Shown one piece after another: positions 55,616 through 64,000 of a DNA stretch of 64,000 bases (position 1 is its first letter; each line of letters opens with the position of its first letter). The stretch comes from CALMFG01 sp963666035. GTDB taxonomy: Bacteria; Bacillota; Clostridia; Christensenellales; CALMFG01. The stretch is taken from assembly GCA_963666035.2 (NCBI GenBank), contig CAXXJI010000011.1, forward strand, positions 41,784-105,783, in the 5' to 3' direction. The translations under genes were made by a program, and so were the position numbers. Below the pieces are notes generated by a model, which was not told the DNA's origin, ran no database searches, and was given only the letters and a program-made list of their open reading frames with translations.

Positions 55616-56695
55616 ATGAAAAAAACACAAAAGATCATCTATATCGCTGTCTTCTTTACGGCGGTGCTGCTGCCAACCGTGTTGACCGTTTTCGGTGTAA
55701 AATCAGTTAACTATGAAAAGCGAACCTTGGCCGAAGCGCCGGTTTTGATCACACAAGACGGCATCAATCTTGATTACACCAAAGGGTTCGATGATTATTT
55801 TTCGGATAATTTTGCTTTGCGCCCCTATTTTGTGACGGGGTATGCCAAACTGATAAGAGGCGCCTTTGGCACATCCGCATCACCAAACGTTATCATTGGT
55901 AAAAATGATTTTCTCTATTTTTCCGAAACACTGCCGGCTTTTCAGGGAGAAGATTTGCTGACCGACGCAGAACTCCATCAAATTTGTGAGAAGCTTAAAG
56001 ACAAGCAGGATGCGCTGGAAGTGAAGGGTATTGCGTTTTGCTTTGTTGCCGCGCCGAACAAAAACACCATCTATCCGGAAAATATGCCAAAGCGCTATCA
56101 GCGATATACAAGGGAAAGCAATATGGATCGACTTTATGCTATGATGGCTGATTACGGTATCCATACCGTGCCGCTCACCAGTGCTTTGCTGCAGGCAAAA
56201 GGAACAGGCCAGGTCTACCACGGCTGGGACACCCACTGGAACAATCTTGGCGCAGTCGTTGGATATACCGAGATGATGAAAAAACTCGCCGAACTTAAGA
56301 CAGGGGATACATCGGTCGATTTTTTTCGTATGGAATATACGGAGGAAAATTCGCATTCGGGAGATCTTTATACCATGCTGTATCCGGCCAGCGGAAAAAA
56401 GGATTTGCAGATGGTATATGATTATGAAAAAACCTACACATCCGAGCGGCCCATCGTGAATCTGGAGGCGCTGGAGATTGTCACCCAAAACGAAGGTGCA
56501 GATACGCGAGCATTGATTTTCCGCGATTCGTTTTTCAATGCGCTGATTCCGTTTTTCTCCGAGAGCTTTGCCTACGTACAGTACAATCGATCGGTGCCGT
56601 ATGATTTTGCTCTGGCCGAGGGTATAGACGCCGATATCGTGATCCTAGAGATAGTTGAACGAAACATTCCAAAACTTTTGGAGAATATTGAATAA
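55616..56695 (+). CDS. AlgX/AlgJ-like SGNH acetyltransferase (DTHW motif)
   Basis: 359 residues: N-terminal TM ~7-27, then an SGNH-like fold with the DHHW-type motif HGWDTHWNNLGA and a terminal serine region LIFRDSFFNALIPF. These proteins take acyl groups from an MBOAT partner and attach them to surface polysaccharide. Overall similar in role, not in sequence, to the 47281-48297 protein. Confidence 0.85.
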   Translation: MKKTQKIIYIAVFFTAVLLPTVLTVFGVKSVNYEKRTLAEAPVLITQDGINLDYTKGFDDYFSDNFALRPYFVTGYAKLIRGAFGTSASPNVIIGKNDFLYFSETLPAFQGEDLLTDAELHQICEKLKDKQDALEVKGIAFCFVAAPNKNTIYPENMPKRYQRYTRESNMDRLYAMMADYGIHTVPLTSALLQAKGTGQVYHGWDTHWNNLGAVVGYTEMMKKLAELKTGDTSVDFFRMEYTEENSHSGDLYTMLYPASGKKDLQMVYDYEKTYTSERPIVNLEALEIVTQNEGADTRALIFRDSFFNALIPFFSESFAYVQYNRSVPYDFALAEGIDADIVILEIVERNIPKLLENIE

Positions 56696-56698
56696 AAA

Positions 56699-56725
56699 AA
56701 TTAAGCCCTTAAATGGGCTTATTAT
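56699..56725. terminator. Bidirectional terminator
   Basis: TTAAGCCC / GGGCTTA stem with a 6-base loop and A/T flanks, between the DTHW gene and the converging TetR gene. Confidence 0.7.
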
Positions 56726-57324
56726 TTTACCGAAAATCCGTTTTTTAGAAATTCGAAGTATAAATCCAGCGTCGCTTCGATGGATTCGGTGCTGATGTTT
56801 TCCCGGTCGGGGAACAGCAGATCATCATAATGTGTCATCATATGGGTTAAGATGTTTTTGACAAAGCCTTTGGGGTATTTGGCAGAAAACTCGCCTTTCA
56901 GGTAAGCCATATCGATCATATCCCCAAAACTGCCCTCCAGTCTGCGGCTGTGCTTTTGGCGAATCGCAGTTTTAATCGCTTCGTCTTCATCCGAGAGCTT
57001 AAGCGATAAGCGATAGTGCAGGGGATAGGCCTCCATAAATCCGATATTGAGCATCGCTTGTTTTTTAATCGCCGTGAAAAAATCATCGGTCAGATTAAAC
57101 CCATAACCCGCTCCGGTTTGCGATGCGATATAATCGGTTTTTTTCTCAATGCAAATTCCGACGAGATCCAGATACAGATCCAATTTATCCTGATAGTAGT
57201 GGTAAAATGTGCCTTTGGAGGCGCCGGCCTGATCCAAAATATGATTAAGCGAGGCATCTTCATAGCGGCTGTATGCAAAGGCTTTTAAACCTTCATCGAG
57301 TATTTTTTGCTTTTTTTCATTCAT
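56722..57324 (-). CDS. TetR-family transcriptional regulator
   Basis: 200 residues. N-terminal helix-turn-helix with AGASKGTFYHYYQDKLDLY and a helical ligand-binding C-terminal domain. The regulated target is unknown; a palindrome overlaps its own promoter region, so autoregulation is likely. Confidence 0.92.
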   Translation of the reverse strand: MNEKKQKILDEGLKAFAYSRYEDASLNHILDQAGASKGTFYHYYQDKLDLYLDLVGICIEKKTDYIASQTGAGYGFNLTDDFFTAIKKQAMLNIGFMEAYPLHYRLSLKLSDEDEAIKTAIRQKHSRRLEGSFGDMIDMAYLKGEFSAKYPKGFVKNILTHMMTHYDDLLFPDRENISTESIEATLDLYFEFLKNGFSVK

Positions 57325-57352
57325 CTTTTTTATCCAAAAATAATATAGATAC

Positions 57353-57365
57353 AGTATAGTATACT
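57353..57365. promoter_or_regulatory. Candidate TetR operator
   Basis: Perfect palindrome AGTATA-G-TATACT, 29 bases before the TetR start and containing a -10-like TATACT. Confidence 0.5.
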
Positions 57366-57397
57366 TACCTTAAAAAAACCAGAGATACGCATATTAA

Positions 57398-57425
57398 TAA
57401 AAAAACCGGACGTAATCCGTCCGGT
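57398..57425 (-). terminator. Terminator of the solute-binding protein gene
   Basis: On the minus strand ACCGGAC / GTCCGGT with a 7-base loop, then seven T. Confidence 0.85.
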
Positions 57426-57443
57426 GATTTTAAGCCTTAATTT

Positions 57444-58406
57444 TTATTTACCATAGAGAATACCGAGATAGTCGGCACAGGCAGTATCAATATCCAGTGA
57501 AGCCGAATCGTATTCGGTCTCGGTGATGCCGAGTTTTTTCAGCATGAAACTGTCCGCCTGCAGTGTGCCCAGTACGCCGTTGACATATTCGGTGAGGTCA
57601 TCTTTATCCTTTGAGATGGCCACCGCATGACCGGAAGCGTTCTCGTCCGACAGCACAATGCCGCTGTAACCCAGTTCGGGGAACTTATTGATATAGTAAC
57701 GTGCACGGTATGGCTCCATACATACACCGGCAAAGTACCCGGTCAGAAGCTTGTCGATCATCTGAGATTCACTCTTCCACTGCTGCAATTTCGGATACCA
57801 CAGCGCTTCTTCAACCAGCTTCACCTGCGGTGTATTACGGATGACGCCGAAGTGTTTGTCCTTAAAAACTCGTATTTTCGAGTTGTCTTCGCCACGGTCA
57901 TCATAATATTCTTCCGCGGTATCCAGCCGAATGATGATGGGGTATTCGTCCAAAAAATAGAGATCGGAAAAATTGACATCTTGCCGCGTCGCTTCGGTGG
58001 GCATTAGGTTGGCCACGGCTAAATCATACAACCCCATATTGAGTCCTACATACATATCTCCAACCTTGACGTCTTTGATGACCAACGTCACGCCCAAATC
58101 TTCGGCGATCGCTTTGACCAACTCATATTCGGGGCCTTTGTATTGAAAAATACCGTTTTCCCGCATGACATAAAGGAATGGCGGGTGCGCGGCCTCTACA
58201 GCCACCACCAGCTCGCCCCGATCCTGAATACGGGTCATGCTGGTCTCAGGGACCGGCGTGGGTGTGGGCGTCGGTTCGGACGAAGGGGTCGGTGAGGGGG
58301 TGGGACCGGGCTGATGCGCGCCGCATCCCGCAAGCAGTAAGGCGGCCAAAACCACCATGATTATAGCGCGTATATAGCCAAAACGAACGGGCTTAAATTT
58401 TTTCAT
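57444..58406 (-). CDS. Family 3 extracellular solute-binding lipoprotein (amino-acid type), orphan
   Basis: 320 residues from ATG 58406 (TTGGAG upstream). Signal ending LLAGC, a Pro/Thr/Ser-rich linker of ~30 residues, then the SBP_bac_3 fold: RGELVVAVEAAHPPF, GPEYELVKAIAEDLGV, YDLAVANLMPTEAT and GVIRNTP. Typically serves amino-acid ABC importers, but none is encoded nearby, so it may be a sensor or partner of a distant transporter. Confidence 0.87.
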   Translation of the reverse strand: MKKFKPVRFGYIRAIIMVVLAALLLAGCGAHQPGPTPSPTPSSEPTPTPTPVPETSMTRIQDRGELVVAVEAAHPPFLYVMRENGIFQYKGPEYELVKAIAEDLGVTLVIKDVKVGDMYVGLNMGLYDLAVANLMPTEATRQDVNFSDLYFLDEYPIIIRLDTAEEYYDDRGEDNSKIRVFKDKHFGVIRNTPQVKLVEEALWYPKLQQWKSESQMIDKLLTGYFAGVCMEPYRARYYINKFPELGYSGIVLSDENASGHAVAISKDKDDLTEYVNGVLGTLQADSFMLKKLGITETEYDSASLDIDTACADYLGILYGK

Positions 58407-58556
58407 ATTATTCTCCAAAAGGGCTTCTTCCAAGTAATCATACCTATTATAACCGTTAATATCACCTTGTCAAATCCTATGCAGGTTACAAAACTGTAAA
58501 TATTCTTTTTTTCAACTGAGCCTTATGGTATATTGTTGGGACAAGGAGCGTGGCTG

Positions 58557-58829
58557 ATGAAGATTTGGGCGATAACGAAACGACATAATAAAATCCGTAA
58601 AGATCAAATATTCGATGCTGAGGTAGCCAGTGCGGAGATGTTGATATTTAAGGCTTGCGAAGAATTTGATATTGGGAAACCTTTGATTTTGTCCAAAAAC
58701 AAAAAGGAGCTGGAGGAATTCCGGCGCACGGTCTTTTATGCTGCCGATTTTATTGAGGCGATTGATTTCGACACATTTGAAGTTGAGATACTGGACGAAG
58801 AAAAGGAAAACCGAAAAAATCGGTTGTAG
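58557..58829 (+). CDS. Conserved small clostridial protein of unknown function
   Basis: 90 residues from ATG 58557 (AAGGAG upstream). MKIWAITKRHNKIRKDQ at the start and AADFIEAIDFDTFEVEILDE near the end follow a pattern I know from unnamed ~90-residue clostridial proteins; no function is assigned. Extended -10 TGGTATATT lies upstream. Confidence 0.75.
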   Translation: MKIWAITKRHNKIRKDQIFDAEVASAEMLIFKACEEFDIGKPLILSKNKKELEEFRRTVFYAADFIEAIDFDTFEVEILDEEKENRKNRL

Positions 58830-58879
58830 GCAGACCGCGGCCTGATATGTTAAAATAATATCAAGGGAAAGGTGACAGC

Positions 58880-59296
58880 ATGCTGCGAGTGATGAAAACG
58901 GTTTTGCCCATACGTATCAAGGCATACGAGATTGACGCAATGGGCGTGGTCAGCAACATTGTCTATGTCAAGTGGCTGGAGGATGCCCGCCACGCATTTT
59001 TAGATCAGTATTACCCGTACGAAGATATGATCGCCGCCGGCATTTCACCCGTGATGATGAAAAATGAGATCACGTATAAAAAGCCGCTGCGGATCATGGA
59101 TAAACCGACCGCGACGCTGTGGATCACACGACTGGATAAGATGCGGTGGGAGATTTATACTGAATTCACCTGTGAAGAGACCCTACACTGCAGTGCTGTG
59201 CAAAAAGGGTGTTTTGTGGATATCAACACCGGACGCCCTACGCGGGTGCCCGAGCCGCTGATGGAAGCCTATATTCAGGAACAAGGCCTGCGTTAG
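58880..59296 (+). CDS. Acyl-CoA thioesterase (hot-dog fold, 4HBT)
   Basis: 138 residues; YEIDAMGVVSNIVYVKWLEDAR is the 4-hydroxybenzoyl-CoA-thioesterase-like motif with the catalytic aspartate. Hydrolyses acyl-CoA; substrate unknown. ATG at 58880 or 58892. Confidence 0.88.
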   Translation: MLRVMKTVLPIRIKAYEIDAMGVVSNIVYVKWLEDARHAFLDQYYPYEDMIAAGISPVMMKNEITYKKPLRIMDKPTATLWITRLDKMRWEIYTEFTCEETLHCSAVQKGCFVDINTGRPTRVPEPLMEAYIQEQGLR

Positions 59297-59332
59297 AAAC
59301 ATAAAAAACGAAAAATCAGGGAGGAAAAGCTC

Positions 59333-59830
59333 ATGAAGAACATCAGTAAGTTGTCGGAAAAAGCATTATCACAGCTGGACAAAGGCGCTTTTTTGATCTG
59401 CAATACAGCCGGAGGTGTCAACGTTATGACGATCGGCTGGGGAAGCATTGGCATCATGTGGAGCAAACCGGTGATCACTGTGCCTGTGCGGTTCTCCCGA
59501 ATGACGCATGATTTGATGGAAGAAGGCAGTGAGTTTGTGGTCTGTTTTCCCAAAAAAGGCACCATGCAGAAGGAACTGAACTTTTGCGGTACCAAATCGG
59601 GACGCGACTGTAACAAACTTGAAGAGACTGGGATGCAGACCGAAAAGGCAAAAGTCGTGAGTGTGCCGGTGATCAAAGAAGCGGCGGTTGTGTTTGAGTG
59701 CCGGACGCTGGCCAAGATGGATTTTTCGGAAGACGCATTTATTGACCAGAGCATTGTGCCCTGGACTTACTCAAACGGTGATTTTCACACGATTTATTTC
59801 GGCGAGGTTTTGGAAAGCTATGAGCGCTAA
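59333..59830 (+). CDS. Flavin reductase-like FMN-binding split-barrel protein
   Basis: 165 residues; KGAFLICNTAGGVNVMTIGW, PVRFSRMTHDLMEEGSEF, FCGTKSGRDCNKLEETGM and a barrel-closing FHTIYFGEVLE fit the flavin_reductase family. Ribosome site GGGAGG. A possible partner of an oxygen or electron-transfer protein elsewhere. Confidence 0.88.
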   Translation: MKNISKLSEKALSQLDKGAFLICNTAGGVNVMTIGWGSIGIMWSKPVITVPVRFSRMTHDLMEEGSEFVVCFPKKGTMQKELNFCGTKSGRDCNKLEETGMQTEKAKVVSVPVIKEAAVVFECRTLAKMDFSEDAFIDQSIVPWTYSNGDFHTIYFGEVLESYER

Positions 59831-59981
59831 GGGGAGAAAGGTATACGCAGTATTTTTACAATGTTTCGGCAATTAACAGAATGTTAATTTTTTATTCTTA
59901 GACAAGACATAAATATATTGTATAAAATAATTAAGAAATAAATTTTCTTAACAAAACCATCCCTCTTAAAAATATTTTTCG

Positions 59982-60013
59982 AAAAAACCACCGTGTGAAC
60001 GGTGGTTTTTTTT
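59982..60013. terminator. Terminator
   Basis: CCACCGT / ACGGTGG with a 4-base loop and eight T; A tract on the other side for the converging gene. A second AT-rich hairpin (TTAAGAAA/TTTCTTAA) lies at ~59930-59951. Confidence 0.9.
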
Positions 60014-60024
60014 GATTTATGAAA

Positions 60025-60885
60025 TTAGTAGTTTTTCTTTTGTTTTTCTCCGTTAAAATCAGTTCCGTCAAAGTTTTTTAAATAGGATTGGAGCGGCTTA
60101 TCTTTTATGATATAGCCATAAGCGCTTTTGATAAGCGTCATTGAATATTCAATCGCGACACAGATATCCTTGACAAAATCCGCATATTCTTGTTCGGAGA
60201 AATATTCCCAGTTATTTTCCGCCTTATAAGTCAGCGCCATCGGATCAAACTTGACCATGGGTTTGGCGATAACAGACATAAGTCTGTACTGCGCGGTTGG
60301 CCGTTGGGTTTTCACTTTGAAATCCCTAAAGTCTTTTTTGGCTTCTTTAATCTGTGCTTTGCTTAAGTTCTGATGATACAGTGTGGCGGCCAGATGGATA
60401 TAGAAATCCATGATATCGTCGGACAGCTCAAAATCGAACGGAGCATTCATGTCAAAATCGTAGGCATCTTCGCCAGTGGTATCCTTCAAAAACTGTTTAC
60501 CCAGCATAAACTCGATATGGTGATGCTCGGTGGTGATGTGCTCGGATTTCTCATAGACAAATGGATGCACGTTTTTGTCCGCCGCATAGTGGGAAAGGTA
60601 CCCTAGAAAATACGACAGCAGGGGTTCAGATGGATGCGCTTTAATATAGTCGGCACCGAGTTTGAAAAAATCTTCAATGTGCTCTTTGTGCAGTCTTTCC
60701 CCAAAATCGGGAACGGACTCTTTGTTTTGAAAAATACCGTAATGATAGAAGAAAAAGAGATCGCCGCCCTGCGCACCCAAAGTGAATTCTTTGGGATACT
60801 TATCCAGTAGAGCCTTGATGTCCTTATCCGCAATCTTTGCACTGACCTTGTCGCTGACAAGGCAATGGGTGATAAGTTCCGGCAT
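60025..60885 (-). CDS. Zinc-dependent phospholipase C-like protein (S1-P1/PLC fold)
   Basis: 286 residues from ATG 60885 (AAGGAGGG upstream). ITHCLVSDKV, LGAQGGDLFFFYHY, GYLSHYAADKNVHPFVYEK and HHHIEF supply metal-binding histidines and aspartates of the PF00882 fold. No signal peptide, so probably cytoplasmic; substrate unknown. Confidence 0.85.
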   Translation of the reverse strand: MPELITHCLVSDKVSAKIADKDIKALLDKYPKEFTLGAQGGDLFFFYHYGIFQNKESVPDFGERLHKEHIEDFFKLGADYIKAHPSEPLLSYFLGYLSHYAADKNVHPFVYEKSEHITTEHHHIEFMLGKQFLKDTTGEDAYDFDMNAPFDFELSDDIMDFYIHLAATLYHQNLSKAQIKEAKKDFRDFKVKTQRPTAQYRLMSVIAKPMVKFDPMALTYKAENNWEYFSEQEYADFVKDICVAIEYSMTLIKSAYGYIIKDKPLQSYLKNFDGTDFNGEKQKKNY

Positions 60886-60938
60886 GTTTCCCTCCTTAAA
60901 TTTAAAAAGATTATATTCCGAGCGTGCCGTGCACGCCT

Positions 60939-61467
60939 TCATTCGTGATATCTAAAACATCCTTTTTCGTGAGCAGGTAAAACCCCAAGCACGGTTAGGA
61001 TTTCGTTGCAGGTGGTTTCACCCACAAATTTAAATCCCCGCTTTTTTAGCGCTTTAGAGAGCGAAGCGCCGTCCAAGAACCCATAGATGAAATGACAAAA
61101 TCCAATTTCTTTTTCCAGTGCCAATGCTAAAGCGGCATTATGGATCACCGCTTCGATTTTCCCGTGGTGACGAATAATGCGGGTATCCTCGCAAAGCCTC
61201 AAAACATCGTCTTCGTTCATTTTGGCCACACGAGAGGGATCGAAGCCGAGGAACACTTCGCGAAAAGCCTTGCGTTTGTGCAGAACCGTACGCCACGAAA
61301 GCCCAGCCTGAAAACCTTCCAAACTTAACACCTCGAAGCAGTCGATAAAACCGCTTTGCTTGACGCCATATTCGGTATTCATGGTATTTCACCATGTCAG
61401 GGTCGCTAAGGTCTACCCATCTACATCTTGTTTTTTCCACCCACACATTATAGTACGATGATGACAA
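60939..61467 (-). pseudogene. tag: DNA-3-methyladenine glycosylase I, one-base insertion near the start
   Basis: The first frame reads TRCRWVDLSDPDMVKYH and the second continues TEYGVKQSGFIDCFEVLSLEGFQAGLSWRTVLHKR; dropping one A at ~61378 gives the canonical YHDTEYG. Metal cysteine and EGFQAGLSW (catalytic glutamate) are present. The segment between YGFLDG and LSKALKKRGFKF is ~15-20 residues shorter than in typical Tag. Removes 3-methyladenine from alkylated DNA. Confidence 0.82.
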
Positions 61468-61571
61468 AAAGACAAACGATAAACGTAAAAAAATGTGATA
61501 AAATGTTTAAGCACATTGATTAAGCACAGGATTGCTGTTACACTGTTAAAAAGGCAAATGGAGGAAATTAC

Positions 61572-62629
61572 TTGACCCAATATTTATCCGAAAAAGCGCA
61601 GTCGATTACCCCATATGTCGCGGGCGAACAGCCGGGCGGGAAGCGAATTATCAAGCTGAATACCAATGAGAATCCCTATCCGCCGTCACCCAAAGTCATT
61701 CGGGCGGCCAAGGCGGCTATCGGTGCAGAACTTCGCAAATATCCGGATGCGCTTGGCGGCAGTTTTCGAAAGGCGGCAGCGACATATACGGGAGTGAAGC
61801 CCGAGAATGTTTTTTGCGGCAATGGCAGCGACGAGGTGCTGGGTTTCGCTTTCCAGGCGTTTTTCAATCCGAGCGAAGCGGTTGCCACGCCGAATATTTC
61901 TTACAGCTTCTATCCAGTCTGGGCCAAACTGTATGGCATCACCTTAAAGATGATACCGCTGGACAAGGACTTCAATCTAAATCCTTCGGATTACTGTTCT
62001 GCCGAAGGCGGGGTGATCATCGCGAACCCCAATGCGCCAACCGGCATTGCTATTTCTAAAGCAGCGGTGGAATCGATCGTTGCGAACAATCCGAACAAGG
62101 TGGTTATCATTGATGAAGCCTATGTGGAATTCGGCGCCGAGAGCGCGGTTTCTCTGGTCAACACTTACGAGAACCTTTTGGTGGTGAGGACGCTGTCCAA
62201 ATCGCAGAGTCTTGCGGGGATGCGTGCTGGGTATGCGGTGGGCAGTGAAACACTGATTCAAGGCTTAAACCGCATCAAAGACAGTTTCAATTCCTATCCG
62301 ATTGACCGGCTGACCGAAGCAACGGCAGCCGCGGCACTGGCAGACGCAGTTTACTACAAAAAGGCCAATGGGAAGGTGATGGTGACGCGGGAATGGACGC
62401 GGCAAGCTTTAGAAGATATCGGATTTGCTGTTCTGCCTTCAAAGACCAACTTTGTCTTTGCGAGGCCAAAAAAATTGTCTGCTAAAGACACGTTTGAAAC
62501 GCTTAAAACAGCAGGGCATTTATGTCCGCTGGTTTGATAAACCTCTGATCAGCGATTATTTGCGCATCCAGCATCGGCACGCAAAAAGAGATGCAGACGC
62601 TGGTCGAAGCGGTTAAGAGAATGAAATAG
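61572..62629 (+). pseudogene. hisC: Histidinol-phosphate aminotransferase, two one-base insertions near the 3' end
   Basis: PLP enzyme from TTG (GGAGG upstream): KLNTNENPYPPSP, CGNGSDEVLGFAFQAF, ANPNAPTGI, VIIDEAYVEF and the lysine in TLSKSQSLAGMRAGY. The frame breaks at ~62507 (AAAA for AAA) and at ~62567 (CC for C); correcting both gives QQGIYVRWFDKPLISDYLRI-SIGTQKEMQTLVEAVKRMK and a normal ~350-residue enzyme. No other his gene is nearby. Confidence 0.88.
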
Positions 62630-62669
62630 TAAAAGAGAGAACAATGGGTTTTTTAAGGAGGTAACATAT

Positions 62670-62975
62670 ATGCAACCTACGGCAACACCTACGGCGGCGC
62701 TGAATATTCCATCCGCCAGCGAGATCACCGATAAAATAGCGCAATACCTTCCGGCGGGTTTTCCTGACTGGGCGGTGTTTGTCATCGCCGGTGCGGCTTT
62801 GGCGATCGTGATCTACATTTTGGTCAAAATCGGAGACATTTTGTTTAAATTGATCCTGGCGGCAGGAACGATTCTTTTAATCTACCTGATCGTCTCGGGC
62901 ACCATTGACATTCCGGGGCTGACACCGTTCTTTAATACGATGGCCGATATCATCGTTGGATGGTTCTCTGGATGA
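62670..62975 (+). CDS. Small membrane protein
   Basis: 101 residues, Pro/Thr N-terminus, two TM helices (~35-55, ~60-80). AGGAGGT ribosome site. Overlaps the start of the PfkB gene (ATGA). No family recognised. Confidence 0.7.
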   Translation: MQPTATPTAALNIPSASEITDKIAQYLPAGFPDWAVFVIAGAALAIVIYILVKIGDILFKLILAAGTILLIYLIVSGTIDIPGLTPFFNTMADIIVGWFSG

Positions 62976-63923
62976 CAGTAGATGTCGTGGCTTTAGGGCT
63001 CTCCACGCTGGATATTTCGGTCAATCATTTTGACCCAGAGTGGCTGAACGCTGATAACACACCGATGGACGGCATCGCTTCCTTTGCGGGGGGCGACGCC
63101 ACCAACCAGGCGATTATCCTAAATAAGCTTGGCAAGTCGGTGCGGCTGAACACCCTCGTCGGCAAGGACGACATGGGGGATATTTTGCTTGCGCGTATGA
63201 AGACGAGCGGCCTTAATATGACCTCAGTGAAGCAAAAAAACGATGTAAAAAACTTCGGTTTCGCTTGTTTTTGTCAAACAAAACGGCGAGCGCAGCATCA
63301 TCAACCAGCAGGGCAACAACGCCGAGATGACTGAGGATGAAATCGATTTCGGCCAAATACGCCACTGCCGTGCGCTTTCCATCGGCAGTCTTTACGGCAA
63401 CATCCGTCTGGAGCCCGACGGTATTAAAAAAGCGCTGTTCGCGGCCAAAGACTCGGGCGCGCTGACTTTTGCCGATCTTGCGAATGATAAGCGCGGCGAT
63501 CGCTTACGCGGCATTATGCCCTATTTGCATATGATCGATTATTTTATGCCGTCTTATAATCAGGCGAAATTAATTACGGGCGAAACCGACCCCAATCGTA
63601 TCATCTATGAGTTTAAGAAAATCGGGTGCAATACCGTGATTTTAAAGAAAAACGTTTCAGGCGTACTTTTGGAATCTGCGCCTTATTGCGGTTGGATAGA
63701 CGCCTATCCGGTGCCGAACGTGGTGGATACCACGGGAGCCCGGCGATGCTTTTTGTGCCTGCTTCATTTCGGCCACACTGGACGGAATGGATGCGGAACT
63801 GGCCGCTCGATATGCTGTGGTAGGCGCGGCACTGAAACTGTCCAGCATTTTGGCGCCAGTACGGCGCCGCTTTCGGATGATATGATTCGACAGGAGATTT
63901 TCAAACAGAAAAAGCAATCATAA
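62972..63923 (+). pseudogene. PfkB-family carbohydrate kinase, three one-base frameshifts
   Basis: N-terminal substrate part VDVVALGLSTLDISVNHF and GGDATNQAIILNKLGK; C-terminal ATP/anion-hole part after DTTGA. Removing one A at 63247-63252, one C at ~63740 and adding one A at ~63834 yields a continuous protein with DTTGAGDAFCACFISATLDG and TVQHFGAS. Ribokinase-type kinase acting on a sugar or nucleoside; substrate unknown. The last gene in the window. Confidence 0.85.
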
Positions 63924-63948
63924 GATGCAAGAAAAACATACAAAACTG

Positions 63949-63973
63949 ACCGCTGAAACCGGCGGTTTTTTTT
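63949..63973 (+). terminator. Terminator
   Basis: ACCGC / GCGGT with an 8-base loop and eight T. Confidence 0.7.
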
Positions 63974-64000
63974 GTTGCCTGAAATACAGAGAGTAACACA

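Overview
This looks like chromosomal DNA of a Gram-positive, low- to mid-GC member of the Bacillota, most likely a Clostridia-type anaerobe; I cannot name a genus. The evidence is gene order and gene type: zapA-mutS2, yicC-remA-gmk-rpoZ-coaBC, rpmB-yloU-fakA-recG, guaB-guaA and purECFMNHD are Firmicutes arrangements. Lipoproteins carry ordinary lipoboxes, ribosome sites are strong AGGAGG types, and GTG/TTG starts are common. No IS element, CRISPR array, rRNA operon or sporulation gene is visible.

Layout. 1-4.9 kb: end of a sulfotransferase gene, a ZapA protein with a huge acidic tail, MutS2 and a DUF523 protein. 5-8.4 kb: response regulator, histidine kinase and membrane-anchored HtrA-type protease. 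8.4-18.2 kb: an orphan sugar-binding lipoprotein, an unusual PlsC fusion, a GltS-like transporter, an HD-GYP protein, an FMN-binding protein, two tRNAs (Gln, Val) and a TAXI binding protein with an internal duplication. 18.2-29.1 kb: core block from yicC to guaA. 29.1-35.7 kb: a markedly AT-richer island with an OpuC-like osmolyte ABC transporter behind a long leader, an iron-sulfur flavoprotein, and a two-gene cassette bracketed by perfect 129-bp direct repeats. 35.7-36.3 kb: an RNHCP zinc protein behind a leader containing a 10-codon ORF and two mutually exclusive hairpins. 36.6-45.4 kb: purine biosynthesis operon plus a uridine-kinase-like protein. 45.5-47.3 kb: lgt, a helical protein and mntP. 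47.3-56.7 kb: a surface-glycan locus with two MBOAT/SGNH acyl-transfer pairs on opposite strands around sugar epimerase, isomerase and glycosyltransferase genes. 56.7-64 kb: a TetR regulator, another orphan binding protein, small enzymes, and tag, hisC and a PfkB kinase, all interrupted by one-base frameshifts.

How it fits together. guaBA and the pur operon would be nearly adjacent without the AT-rich island, so the island splits a purine region. Purine genes take PRPP to IMP (part of the set; purB, purL/Q/S and purA are elsewhere) and guaBA takes IMP to GMP. The glycan locus looks able to make, polymerise and O-acylate a cell-surface polymer.

Most notable: (1) the RNHCP leader, which reads as a leader-peptide-controlled translational switch; (2) the 129-bp repeats, each carrying a promoter that would fire a short terminated RNA, flanking a MuF-motif protein and a membrane partner; (3) the TAXI internal duplication; (4) the acidic ZapA tail. 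Nine single-base indels in five conserved genes, eight of them in the last 10 kb, probably reflect sequencing error rather than biology.
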